Assembly: GCA_003342895.1 (NCBI GenBank)
Contig: PTFA01000024.1
Coordinates: 4,335,505 to 4,399,504 of the forward strand
Direction: 5' to 3'
Source: Casuarius casuarius
Taxonomy: Eukaryota > Chordata > Aves > Casuariiformes > Casuariidae
DNA length: 64,000 bases
A program made the translations under genes and the position numbers. Positions 28,373 through 40,900 of this stretch are shown here, piece after piece (the first letter of the stretch is position 1; each line of letters begins with the position of its first letter). Below the pieces are notes generated by a model, which did not search any database, had not been told where the DNA came from, and was given only the letters and a program-made list of their open reading frames with translations.

Positions 28373-29927
28373 CATCTTATTGAGCAAAGCAGGAGAGGAC
28401 AACCAGCCCACAGTGCCAGGGCTGAGGCAGTCAGCACCTACCCTCTTTACTTGAGATGTTGGTCTGGTTGTCTATGCCATGGCAAGAGAAGAAAGGTTGG
28501 AAAGATCCGGACAGATACTTTCCTTGCAGAGTGAAGGATATATCAACAGGAACTGGGGAAAATACTAGAAATCTTTATATTGGAGTATGGCTGATGGAAG
28601 TAGCATGTACTTGGTAAGTATTTCTCTTTACATTCTAATACCTTTGTATTGTCTCATACATTTGCATAGTGTTTTGGGGGGATGCTTTGTCCTTTATATT
28701 ATTTTCATTTGTTATTTTCCTCGTACATAAGTATTTTTAGATTGCTTGTCTGATAGATTGACTGATTTTTCAGAAACCTTTGCTCAAATGGAGTTGGTAT
28801 GTCCTAGTATAAACGGACTGTGACTGAGTTGTGAAGGGCATCTCTATGCTTTCAGTCTTCGAATTTACACAAAGATGTTTTTAACTTTGGAAAAGACTTC
28901 CAGATAGCTATCAAATTAACGAATTTGTCACCAAAGAAGAATACATGTTATTCACGACAGAATAAAACATGTTCTTCCAGATTACATTCCAATAGGTACG
29001 GATACAGCATAATAACTATCATCAAGCTTCTTATTCCTAGTCAAGTAAAGTTTCCAGTAACTCAGATTTCAAAAATATTAGTTGGTATCCTTTTAAAAAT
29101 GTGGTAAAAAATTTGAAGTTCATCTTATGGATCATGTAGAGATAACTAAGATAAGTTGCCTGAAGTCTGTGATATTGTCCTTTATTACTTATGTACAGCA
29201 ATGAAAAAACTTAAAAAATTGTGCCATTTTTTCATAATCTTATGTGAAATATGTAAAAGATTCTGATAACCTTAAGTGAAATACATACTCAAGAGCAAGC
29301 AAAACCAAGTATGATTAAGTTAAGTATCTCCTGTTCCATAAAAAAAGGAAGGGACATTTTCATGGAGTTTAAATTTTCCTTTAGATACCCTGCAAATATT
29401 ATCTGGGTTTATTTTAAAACAGTAAAAAAATTCATAAAATAGAAACCAATAGTTTAAACAGTGAAGTCTTTTGCTCTATAAACACTTAAGAAACACAGAC
29501 ACACAGAAAAGAAAATGCACTAAAAGAAAAATGAAATGTATGTATGTCCTAATGCCTAGACTAAGCTTGTTATGTGTTATTGGCGTGACTGGCCTGGTCA
29601 ATGAGCAAGGACATGGTATGATGAATTGCTACCTATCTCTTTCTAAAAATGCATATATATTTCTCTGTGTCTGCCTATATGTGTTAAGCTTGAACATTTC
29701 TTTCAATTTAATTGTCTATATGTGTATGTAAAACTTATTTTGTGTGTATAAATGAAGAGGTAAATGTATTCATAAATAGTCTGTAGAAGATGAACACAAA
29801 AAACACTTCCCAACTTTATTAAAATGACACAATGCACACACAACTATTTTTAAGTCGTCTTCTATTTTTAGGACTTAATTGACAAAGATCCTTCAAGATC
29901 TCATCAATATAAAAGCTACATAACTTT

Positions 29928-29930
<3 letters not shown>

Positions 29931-29958
<28 letters not shown>

Positions 29959-29998
29959 CCCTATGTATATACATGAATATATATATAGTGTGTGTGTG
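29931..29998. repeat. (AC)14 microsatellite facing a (GT)5 run
   Basis: AC repeat at 29931-29958, an AT-rich spacer including (AT)n, then GTGTGTGTGTG at about 29988-29998. The two runs are complementary and could pair in single-stranded DNA. Confidence 0.85.
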
Positions 29999-30512
29999 AA
30001 CATTTATATAGTATCAGAGTCTTATGGTGCCTTGTTTTCTTGCTCCTGCTGTGCTTTTCTTTTGCCACACTTCCACTACATCAAAGGCAAAATATTCTCT
30101 ATTTCCTCACTTAAAAGTTTTTTGTGGTTAGAGCAGGCATGATGATTTTGTAACTTTCTATCATTAAAAAAAATAAGCTCCATCATTGCCTCACACCCCA
30201 AAAAGAGAGAGAATTTTTTTTGAAAAAAATAGGTTTTTCCCTGCAGCACCCAGGGTGAGTTTGAATAGAATTTCAAGTTCCTTAACAGCATTAGTATTCA
30301 CTGTTCCTAAAACAAAATAAAACTGTGGAAAATAGATTGTGAAGTTAGGTTAGAAAAAGCCCGTATTTAAAAACAGAACGTGATTGCTTTGGATAGCAAT
30401 AGAAACAAACGTCCTTCAGCACATAAAGATATAAAACAAAATATTGTAGTGACGTGAGTATAATATTTGCTTTTCAGTAGGATTTCCATCAGCACTGTAT
30501 GGTGCTAAGAGG

Positions 30513-31260
30513 TTGGAAGAACTCATGATAATCTATGTCAGCACAGTTTGTAGAGATTCAGCCTTTACCGGTGCTGCACGCCCTGTTAGTGTGCTTCTAA
30601 AAAAAAAAAAGGCATCAAAAAAATGTGTTTTTTCTCAGCACTATTTCCCAGTTTTCGAATATACAAGTGCAAAAGCCAAAGCAGCATGTCATGGTACAAG
30701 GCAAGAGGGAGCTGATGGAGGTAGCAGCTCAGCTGCCTGCTTCGCCTGCTTGCAATCGCAGCCTTTTCCCCGCTGCCAGAAGTGTTGTTCGCTGCCCCAG
30801 CGCAGACCTTGGAAATAACCATGGAGGTCAGCCGGCTGCCTGTAGGGAGGGAAAAATAATCTAAAAATAAAGCGAGGCTATAGAAAGCTGCTGCTCCTCA
30901 GTGGAGGTTGATCCTTTGTCTTTTAATCTTGTGTGCAGCACAGCTGTCTGGAAAGGTCCCTCTTTACTGATTCGCCCTTGTTTTCCCTGCAAAAGCTGGG
31001 GGAGAACGTGGACGTTCCCGTTTCAGCGTTTTGAGAGAGAACGTCTGGAAAACAAGGCACGCTCGCATCCTGGCCCTGGCGGTGCCTGTGAAACATGGAG
31101 CAAGTGTTTGAGGGCTCGGTCTGGCCCAACCCCCCGGGACCCGTGAGGGGTCTCGCGCTGTGGTAGGTGCCCGGTGCCACACGTGGCGAGGAGGGCAGGG
31201 CTCAGGATGAAAGGAAACAGGGCGCAAGTGGAGAACACAAGCAGCTGAGCAGGCGCCTTT
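30513..31260. other. GC-rich patch, second
   Basis: GC-richer sequence at about 30690-31240 with CpGs (for example around 31130-31160). It carries several overlapping frames of 70-101 codons in different phases on both strands, the picture expected of non-coding GC-rich DNA. A MEF2-like ctaaaaataa lies at about 30861. Possible regulatory element or non-coding transcript. No protein recognised. Confidence 0.35.
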
Positions 31261-32115
31261 GCGAGTTATCCATGGTTTTTTGTGCAGCCTTTAGCAGCTG
31301 GAACCTCTAGCAGTCTCTGCGCTGACGACAGTTACTAGGAGAAGCGTTTGCAAAGGATGCCAAGGTGGGGATACTATATCTTAGTACCAACTTGGAGGTC
31401 ACATGAAGAGCACATGGTGGTAGTTGCACATATCTAAGTACTGTAGGCAAAGTTAAGCAGATATTAACTTATTTCCAGTTGCTCGGTAAATAGCTTGCAA
31501 GCCAAAAAAAAAAAAGAAGAAAAAAGACTGCTGCGCTGTCATGCATCAGAAGGAAAAGGATTATGATATTTTATACCTTAAGGAGACATAATAATATTGA
31601 AAACCTCTTTCTCAGCTAACCTTCACAGTAAACAAATGGCGCTTGCCGATAGTCCCTATTCCTTGGCTTTATCCTCCAGACATATTACCAGGCTCATCTT
31701 CCTTCATCGATGGAAAAAACAAAAATAAAATAAAAGACTTGACAACTGAAGAGAAATCCAGGATCCATTTTAAAGAAGGACTAAAAGTCACCTTAGAATT
31801 TAGAGAAACATATATTTAAAATTTCCTGGATTTATTTTACAGCTAGGGATGCAAAAATACATAAAACACATTTGTCTATAGAGGATACATGTTGTTACTT
31901 CTGTCTTGGAAGAAGAGATGTTGTGAAAGATTAACTGAGAAGGTTGATCATTTTTTTTTCTCTTTGCCAGTGGTGATTTAGGGATTTAAAAGTAAACTGG
32001 AAAGAATATATATTTTTGTTTATTATTTGCTCCACCTTTATTTAACCATCCTTACAGTGCACTGAGGGAAAATGGAGATAGAAACGAACAAAGAAATGCC
32101 AGTCTGAGGAGGTAA

Positions 32116-32250
32116 ACAAAACTTAATAGCAATAAGAAAGACATACACGGCGGCACCCCAGTGGTTCCCATCACCAGGCGCTACCCGGTCCAGTCCCAGG
32201 TGTCAGATGTTCTCTGCTGCACACAGGACAAGTCCATCTGCGGCCAAGGT
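32116..32250 (+). other. Short exon-like patch with donor consensus
   Basis: A 45-codon open frame whose GC-rich core (32147-32248) ends exactly at CCAAG|GTTAGT, a good splice donor at 32249. It reads GGTPVVPITRRYPV and then SQVSDVLCC. There is no convincing acceptor or branch tract upstream and no partner exon identified, so it is recorded as a possibility only. Confidence 0.25.
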
Positions 32251-33540
32251 TAGTTCATTTAATTACCTTGTAAACAAATTCAGATACCTAGCACAAAATC
32301 AGTTCTGAGCAACAGAAAACACTGCCAGGGAAAATGGTGCAATAAACATTACTGGAGCTCTTCAGTCTTTCTTCCCTAGCCTCCCTCAGATATTTGTCAT
32401 AAAATACAGTATTATATCATAATAGCATATAACATATTCTAAATATAATATATTATTATAAAAGTTATTCTAATATTATAAGAGACTGTATTATACTATA
32501 TTATTTAAAACACCAAGCAATTTCCTATTTGGAAATTGTCATTTTCAAAAAGAAGAGGTAACGTTTCACAATGCAGGAAAATATGCAGAGTCAAACGGCT
32601 TTCTTGCAGCACAGTATGTAAATGACAGCCCCACTTTAAGGCCCTGTCTCCTGGGATTCACTAGACTATTTGCTTAAATCATAGACATATTATTCAGTAG
32701 CTGCTACAAAATACTGCATAAAATGGAAATGCATTTGAATCCTTTTCATTTCCTTTGTTGAAGGACCTGGTGTATGATTTCCCTTGAAAAATATAGACTA
32801 TGGTCTTAGACATTTGCAAAAATATCAGGTTGTCTAAAAGAATACCAGCCTAACATTTCATAAACCTTTCATTACCTTTATAATAGATGAAAAAGGATTA
32901 GGCTCAGCTAAGATACCTGGTTAGAAGCAAGGTTATGTTTTAGGTTAATCTAATCAATTTTAAAAAGCATATACTGTTCATCTCTGTCTAGATTCACATT
33001 TCACTCTCAATAAGTTGCAAATGCAATGCTAAATATGAATGTTCTTTGAATTTATAATGAAAAACTTTTTCCCTACAGGTATACAAAAAAAGGAACGTTC
33101 TTGACAAGGTTATACAGTTTCTCCCAATCTATTTTCCTACAAGGTTAATTCCATATTTCATCATTTCTGCAGATTTACTGATTATCAGTTTGCTCCTGCT
33201 TTGTACCTCTGACATCCAGTTCTAATAATCTACATCCATATCCGTAACACTGACAGCTCTTTAAACAAGTAACTTGTGCAATGTGGTGCAGCATAGCATA
33301 TTCAAATACTGAACCGGTTCTTGTAAGAACTTCACGTATCATGATATGAAAATATTGCACGGACTGAAATGTCATGTCTGTACTTAAACTGTAAAAAAAA
33401 TAATAATCATCTCACGATTGACTGGCTAGCTATCTACAATTACAAGTAAACATCTGGTAAGCCTTTATTGCTATCTACCACCCAGAAAATAAGGGAGATA
33501 CTGAGCCTTTGAGGAGCTTCCTAACTTTAGGTAGAAATCT

Positions 33541-33563
33541 ATATATATATATATATATATATA
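33541..33563. repeat. (AT)n microsatellite
   Basis: Eleven perfect AT units and one extra A. Confidence 0.95.
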
Positions 33564-36500
33564 GTGAAAGCACACTACTTACTTACAATTTTTTTCCAGA
33601 ACTGCCTTAGTTCTGGGTATCTAAATTTTGCAAATGGCCTTTTTTATTATGGTGCAACCTGAATTTGAAAAAAAAAAAATGCAGAGTTTCAGCTGTTCAC
33701 ATTTGCTTTTGGATCTCAGTTGTATAGCGTGTCCCTAGAAAGTTCAAAATACATCTCTGAAATCTTAAAAACATGGATAATGGTCATTTCTTTCTGTATT
33801 ATCTCCTCTCAGTGACATTTCAATCACTTATTGAATAGTTGATTTGCAAGTTTGCTCATAAATACAGGATCTAATCCTGACTTGAAAAGGAAGATCTAGT
33901 ACAGAGGAGTAGCTCAGACCATCACCGCCTCCAACACGACTGGTAAAATCCGCTACAGAAACGTGCTTATTGCTTCTTTACATGATCCAGAATTGCTGCT
34001 GACAGCTGCTGTAATTCAGAGATGAGGCCAAGACTGGGGACGAGGGAAAGAGGCCCCGGGCTCACCCCGCAGCTGCACGGAGACCTACTTCTTCCAGAGT
34101 TAGCGACTTTAGGCCAGGCTGGTTCCCAGCACCAGCAGAAGTCAGGGCATTCACGAGTCACTAATCAGCATTCCTAAATTACCCCTCCTCTAACTAGCTT
34201 GACTTCCCCAAACATGTATAGAGATCTGAACTTCAGTAAATGAGTAAAAGGGGAGAAAGAAAAGTTTTTACTGGTTTCCTAAGCAGAGAGACCGTTTTGG
34301 ATATCTTTTAAACACTACAATACTCTATTCTTATCACGGATTCTAGTCCCACGCCATTACTGCTCAGTAATGAATCATATCAATCTTATCTGATATTTTT
34401 ATTCTGCTCCTTTTTATTCTTGCTGTAAAATAGAAAAATAGTGTTCTGTTACTTGCCCCCACAAGTGGTTTGCAATCTTAGGGAGTGATGCAAAGGATAG
34501 GGCAAAAAAGGCAAATAGAGTGACTTCTCTCTCCGCTGCTTTTGCCTCTATGCAGAGGTTAGCTACAGCCTTAGTTGTACATCCAGCCACTCTGTGGGTT
34601 TTTTCCACTTCAGGTGTCTACTGCAAATATGCCCAATGAGACCAGTGGAGACCAATCTCCTGTCTATAACCACCAACTCAGATTGCCTGGCACTAAGCAG
34701 GTAGCGTACTGCCTGATCTGCTTTATGCAGACAGATAATAAAGCAGATGATAGCAAATTAATGCAGAGTAACAACTACCCTGATTTTCAAATGGCCTTTT
34801 GAATTTGCTAGCTTAAGTGGCTGACCTGAGAGCGTCAGCGTCCCTTCATACTCAGCCATTTGAAAACTTATTCCATAAACTTATGTCACGCTATAGTTTA
34901 AGGTCTTAATGAAATACTGCACTGCTGAGTTCCTAAAAAGCCTTATGTCTGTACTGGAATATAACACCAACGTGTAATTGTCTAAGCCTCCTCAACAGAA
35001 AAATTGACATATTAATTCACAGTTCACTGAATTTTCAAAGAAACTTCTGGCCACCAAAGAGAAATTACAGTGGTGTCAGTGGGTGATTTCTCCACATCCT
35101 GATAGCTACAGTAATTTCTCTGTGGTTAAAAATCCAATCTGAATGTGGTCTTCTGGCCCCTGGGCAGTTAGCTCTGTTAAGAGCTTCCACGTCCAATAAT
35201 GTTGCAGTTTCCTTCATTTTTATTACCGCCACAAATCTTCCCAGGAGACATCTAAGCAACAGATTCATCACCTCTGGATTTCAATTCATCACAGGTTCTT
35301 CTCTTTGAAATCCCCAAAGATGGAGGAGGCCCAATGGAAAACAGCTGAAGGATCTTAGTCCCTGGAATATTAAAATATACAAAACACAAGCAAACTGAAT
35401 CAGCCCTGTTCAGCTTGAATGATCAGAGCAGACAGGATTTATTTGTATAATAAATAAAAAAGTCTTATTTATGTGATAGGCCTTGTTTAATGGCCTGTAA
35501 AGCGTGAAGGCAGTGCAAAAGCATGAAAAAGTCCTCCGAAATTAAACTCGTTAGCTGTCCAGAGCTCTTCACATGTGCTGTGGGTGGGATTCAGCTGCCA
35601 ACCCTGCAACTTCTGAGACACACGAAACAGGCAGAGAAAACACAGGGGGAAGAGAGCTCCTCATCCTCTGGAATTGCTTCCGAAGGCCAGGCTGCAGGCA
35701 CTGGGGCATCTCAAATAACATTAAGACATCATTAGTGTTTAGGTAACTGGCTGCCACCTCTTATTTCTATGCAAATATGGCTGCTAAATATTAAAGACAA
35801 CCTCTCCCCATTCACATGGAAACTCTTCCCTGCTGGGCTTCCTGGACATCTTTAATGCCTAAATATAACAAGGACTTTTACTCTATGAGTATCTAAGCAC
35901 CACCATAGTATGAAACTTTAATGCTGTTTACTGACAATCATTTTATTCTATATACGAGCCAAATATTTCATTATTTCCTTATAGTGTTTCCATTATTTAA
36001 CCTGGTTAAGATTTTTCTTTGGAAAGGCATATTTGTAAATTTGTCCTTTCCACTTAACACTGCTTTAAAAAAATAGATCGATATTTCTATTTCACTCTTT
36101 GCAGGACAGATAAAAATAGCAGATAAAAATATTCATAGCTGATAAAGGTTAATACAACTGGTTTGATAAGAGTGTCTTTTGGAGTTTGTTAGACTGAATT
36201 TCTAACGTGAGAACAGCAGTGCCATCTCTTATGAGGATATTTGTAAATTAGTTTAATGGTCTGCCTTAAAAGTTGATTGAAATAGCATGTTCCCAGGTTG
36301 CTCTACTTGAGATGGAAATATTTACTCAATAAATATTTAACCTATATAATTATAAAACAAAGCAGTTTCACTTTCTGAATGTATATTTTTTTAAAAAAAG
36401 AAGAATGAATGTTTAAATATTTGCTCATGGATTTTAAAACTACTAACATATGAGGAAAATGGGACAGATTCTGGGAACATATACAGGAATAAAGACTTTT

Positions 36501-36771
36501 TCTGATGAGCTCCTCCAGTGACAAGTACAGGCACTCTGCATGAAGCAGTCTTCATGGTCTGCTTTCGATTGCTAAATAGAAAACAGGGCTATATAATCAA
36601 AACGAAGGTGTAAGATTCGGCAGTGTCATATCATTTGCATCTGGTTGTTTGGATACGCTTTTCAGAAAGGGCTTAGGGAACAGGCTTTGCAAGTGTACCG
36701 GAGATGAGTATTCAATTTATCAGTTTTTTTGGTCCCAATTTAAAGAGTAAATTATTTAAGATTTTTTTGCT

Positions 36772-36799
36772 CTGTGTGTGTGTGTGTTTGTGTGTGTAC
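36772..36799. repeat. (GT)n microsatellite
   Basis: Mostly perfect GT units with one interruption (GTTTGT). Confidence 0.9.
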
Positions 36800-36968
36800 A
36801 CATCGTGCTTAGCATAACGGAGACCCGATCCCTAACTGAAGCTTTGACTTCTTCTTGCAATGCAAACAGAAAATAATAAAAGTTTATAGACTTTAGAAGC
36901 TGGTTAATAAGAACTGAAATTCCTCCAAGAATAAACACAATAGCCTGGTTTATGCCCGGTTTAAACTC

Positions 36969-37400
36969 TCAAGGGTCTGAGAGGAGCGAGAGCCAACCCC
37001 CAGCTGTTTCAAGCTGTGTAGTTAAACAGCTACCAATTTCCAGCAGCTGAGTGTTTGGCCCCTTATCATTTCTGAAGCGTTTGCTGTCCTTGCTAGTTTT
37101 GCAGTGGGCTGACACCATGCTTACAGGATTACAAAGCCCCAAGGTCCACTCAGACCCTGGGGTGACACAAGCCATAAGGTGTCTGCGCAGCCGTTTCCAG
37201 GGGAAGAGACGCCTCGTACCGCGGATTTGAGCCCCAGTGCAATTCCCTTTCTGATCTGGAAGTGCTGTCAGGTAATTCCTGCAAGCAAATGAAGGATTGA
37301 GGCGCTGGAGCTTTTGGCTTCTCAGCAACGCTAAAACACTGCCATGCAGAAAAAAGGGACAAAGGTTGCATCTCAACAGAATATGTAACCGGCAGAGCAT
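36969..37400 (-). other. 143-codon open frame, unlikely gene
   Basis: Longest minus-strand frame starting with ATG in this part. It overlaps a GC-richer patch (37140-37340). Composition is ordinary, with a hydrophobic start (MLCRLHILLRCNLCPFFLHG) but no clear signal cleavage site and no domain. I know no homologue. It ends about 150 bases before a degenerate repeat. Kept as a low-confidence candidate only. Confidence 0.15.
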
Positions 37401-37552
37401 CTCCGGAGACCTAAATACAAATTTGGGTACAAGCAGATTTAGGTAACATGAAGTGATAGCGTAGCGCAGTTTAATGAGCGCTTACTTAAATTTAACAAGA
37501 GAGTGATTTTACCAAACAGGATCAGAGACCTTATTACGTCTAAATAGAGGGA

Positions 37553-37965
37553 ACATAGAAAGATAGAAATTGCCTCCCTGGATCAGGTCACTGCTACACC
37601 AGCCCACTAGCGCGAGTCTGACAGTGACAGATTCTCTAGCAAAAGGAACAAGAAACTGCGGACCTGACCGTTATCTGATTTCTAACGTAGGCTGTTTCTC
37701 CTGAAAGACGTGGTGATGACTGGCTTCTGTTTTGAGGCATGAGGGTTTATATTTTTATCCTGTCTAAAGAATTTCCTTATGTTCTTGATTAACATGTCAT
37801 TGCCAAATCCTTTTTTTAGATGTTCTTAAAGTCGCAACCCCTCCGATCTCTTACAGCAGAAAGTCTCGCAGGTTATTGGTACGTTGCCCAGAAGCCCTCC
37901 CTCCTCCCCACCGGTTTTCTCCATTTTGCATCCAATACCATGTAGTTTCATGTAAAGTAAATAAA
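37553..37965 (+). mobile_element. Degenerate ancient interspersed repeat (sauropsid family)
   Basis: Several ordered blocks resemble an old repeat family that I recall as common in turtle, crocodile and bird DNA. They are agatagaaattgcc then ctggatcag (about 37560-37590), agtctgacagtgacag (37615-37630), tgaggcatgagggtttatat (37733-37752), ttcttgattaacat (about 37782-37796), and a later part with gcaggttatt and gttttctccattttgc. The order and + orientation agree; divergence and indels are high, so the copy is old and inactive. I cannot name the family or class with certainty. Confidence 0.5.
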
Positions 37966-40900
37966 GAGGGAACTTAAAAAATGGTCATAAAGGGGCTAGG
38001 TTCAAAGTTATGTTAACTTCTTTGAGACTGTACTATGCAGTGGCCTTCATGTCAGCAGGGAATGGACTTGGGCTCTCTGGAGAGTGTGGCAGGGCTGGGA
38101 AGGACTTTGGTGTCCAAGAATGGGCTCTTCCATCACCGTGTGCTTTGTGCAACTCCTTGGGTTACCCAAAAATTAATGCTGAGTAGAAGTGTTGGCTTAA
38201 ATTTTTGCTTGGCAGTCACAGCCATGAACCCGCACAGAGTTAGAGAGGAGGCTAACAAAAATCAGCACTTTTTTCTATGAAGCATAAGACCAATTGGGTG
38301 CATTTATCCATTCCCAGAGCACTCACTGGGATGCAAGTGTAAATCCCAGCCCTGCTTGACAGGAGTCAAGCTCCTGTGTCTTATGAAACAACCTCAACTG
38401 TGAAATATAAGGTAGTCCAGGTGGAAATACTCCCATTCCTTCTTAGTAGCTCCTTCCATTTCATTTGGAAAACATGACTCAGGTTTGCTCAGGAGGATGA
38501 ACTTGAATCTGCCTCCCTTAATTGCTGGGAAAGAGATCTGTTACAAAAGCAGCTTGGGGCCCACTGTTCTGCTGGATGTGGGAACAGATACGCTTTAAGC
38601 CCCAGCTGAAGGTAAGCAGTGAAACCCACTAATGCTTTGGCTTGAGGAACACACAAACATCTTCATTCCATCATGCCCATCAGCTCCTGCTCAGATGCTT
38701 GGAGGACTTAATTACCTAGGATCACTAAGATCCTCCAGGGGTAAAGAGAGGTTTTGAGATTTTAGGTCTTGGCATGGTCTTACTAACTGGCTCACAGAAT
38801 TTCAAGTGAAGAACGGTACGCAAAAATACAAACGATTATGACAGTTTGTCCAATGCAGCGAGTTATAGCTAAAAAATGCTATAATATGTGACTAATAAGG
38901 AAAAGAATCCTAAAAGATGGCTCAGAACAGCTATGTGATTTTCAATATGATATCTTCCCTGTAAAGAATGAAGCTTTGGGTCATATGATGAACCATTTAA
39001 CTTCCAAATATACTTTCTACCAATGGATGGGCATGGTTGGAAGCAAATGTGTATTGAATTTCAATTTTCTCATAAGGTTTAATCAAGATTTGCACGGAAG
39101 CAAAATGAGTATAATGTAGGAATCAAGATACTCTGTGCAGATTTGAAAAGAGAATTTTTCTCTTCTGCATGGAACATAATGAAATAACTTGGAAAGAAAA
39201 TTAGCATATCATTTTCTATTTCAGCCCTATGAAAGAAAGTTATCAGAAAGTCTAACATGTGCTATTTCCTTAAAGAATAATTTCAATATACCTGCTTTGT
39301 ATATGCTACATTTGCATATCGGCCTATAGGTCCTCTGTAGTTGTAGAAGGAAAAAACATTCTTTCTCCACACCTGCAAAAATTCTAGCATTAAAGCTCTC
39401 AGTAAATTCCTTAAGTATTTTTTATGGTGGAGTGAAAGAAACTGTTGGAAAGATGATAGAACAAAGTGTTTTAGAAGGAGAGAGGATTGGATGGAGAGAT
39501 AACTCCTTTCATCTAGGTATCACAATGTACAAAGGGATTCTTTGAAACCGGTAAAAATAAATGAGGAACCCCTACTGTGTAAAATAACTAAGGTAAATTA
39601 TTTTTGTAGTGGCAGACTTTTTGTGAAATACAGTAAAGCATTGAAGTCAGGAGAAACATATTTGCTTTAATGATAATCATGCAAATTGCTATCTTGTGTC
39701 CCACTTGAATTCTCTTTGAAAAAAATCATTTAGAAGCTATTGGAAAACATAGGTTCAAAAAAAGTCTTTTATTACTATTCTGGATTCTTTCTCCGCCCAC
39801 AGATCTGTGATGAAGAAACAGTTCTTTAGTATTTATTGCTGTGAGATGTCCTGGCAACTTTTGATGTGTGTGATCATTTGATCGTGATGAATGCATGTGA
39901 TTTCTGCTCATTCACTCCATAATGTTTACAATAATAGAAATATCTGTTTCTTTATTAAACTTCATTTTAAAGTTGTTAAAGTTTTAAAGTCAGCCTGCTC
40001 TAAGACCCTTGAAACACTGTTGGCCCTGGCATATTGGTAGAGGGGTGACAAAGCCGTATGTCTCCCATAAAAAGAATGAAGTTGCTCAAAAGAAAGAAGC
40101 CAGCTCAAATCTTGTCAGTAACATTAGCAAAAAAGACATCTGGCAGAGGAGCTGGACATGGTTGCTCATGCTTTGGAATACAAGCGGAAGGGGTTTTGGC
40201 AGAGATTCACAGTGAAAAACCTCTGAGGGCTGCCTTTGCTACTCCTGCTGCTGGGGTGGCAGGTTTGGAGCTACCAGTCACTTCTGAGGGGTCATCTCCC
40301 CTGCACAAACATGGCCTTGTGTGGGAGTGCTGTGACCTCTTCTCCAACGACCATAGTCTACCTGGCTTTCCAAGGCTTTTTGACTAGGCAAAAGCTGAAG
40401 CTGCTCGAAAGATGAAGTCATGTAAAGTAAAAGTCAAATAAAAATATCTTATTTAATTTCTGAACAATGCAACGCAGAAGTCTTTATAAATAGTTGAAGA
40501 AATAAAAGAGAAGAGCACCCTTAAGATTCTTTCGTTAAACTTATACCTGAAGGGTGTCTCTTACTTCTCTCGCTCTCCTCCTTACCCAACGGCCTCACTC
40601 CTTTTTTGACAATATGCCTGCCAGGGTTTCCTTTCTATAGCTACCTTATGCCTTGGACAGAATTTATTACAGAGAACTTATTTCGAAACTTCCATCAGAG
40701 GTTCCCCTCTGTTTTCCAGGGAGAGATTTCCCTGCCTAAGGGGAAGCTTTGACTGGGGAGCGCCCAGCAGAGTGTAGCCTGGGCACGGCAGAGGCGCCCC
40801 TCGGCAGGCCCTCTGGTGCCCATCGGGGCAGACGCTTAGCTCCTGAAGCCCATGTGCCCTCACATGTCTTCACATGGATGCAAGCTGATCTGCTCTTCCA

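Larger units (their letters stand above)
27615..30512. other. Intergenic with simple repeats
   Basis: Holds a TG/CG run (28078-28102), an exact 17-base tandem duplication (28227-28260), a hairpin (28343-28372) and an inverted AC/GT microsatellite pair (29931-29998). No gene supported. Confidence 0.6.
31261..36968. other. Intergenic, AT-rich with short GC patches
   Basis: Contains an exon-like patch (32116-32250, separate entry), an (AT)11 run at 33541-33563, a small GC patch at about 33990-34140 and a (GT)n run at 36772-36799. Reading frames of up to 75 codons match nothing known to me. Confidence 0.55.
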
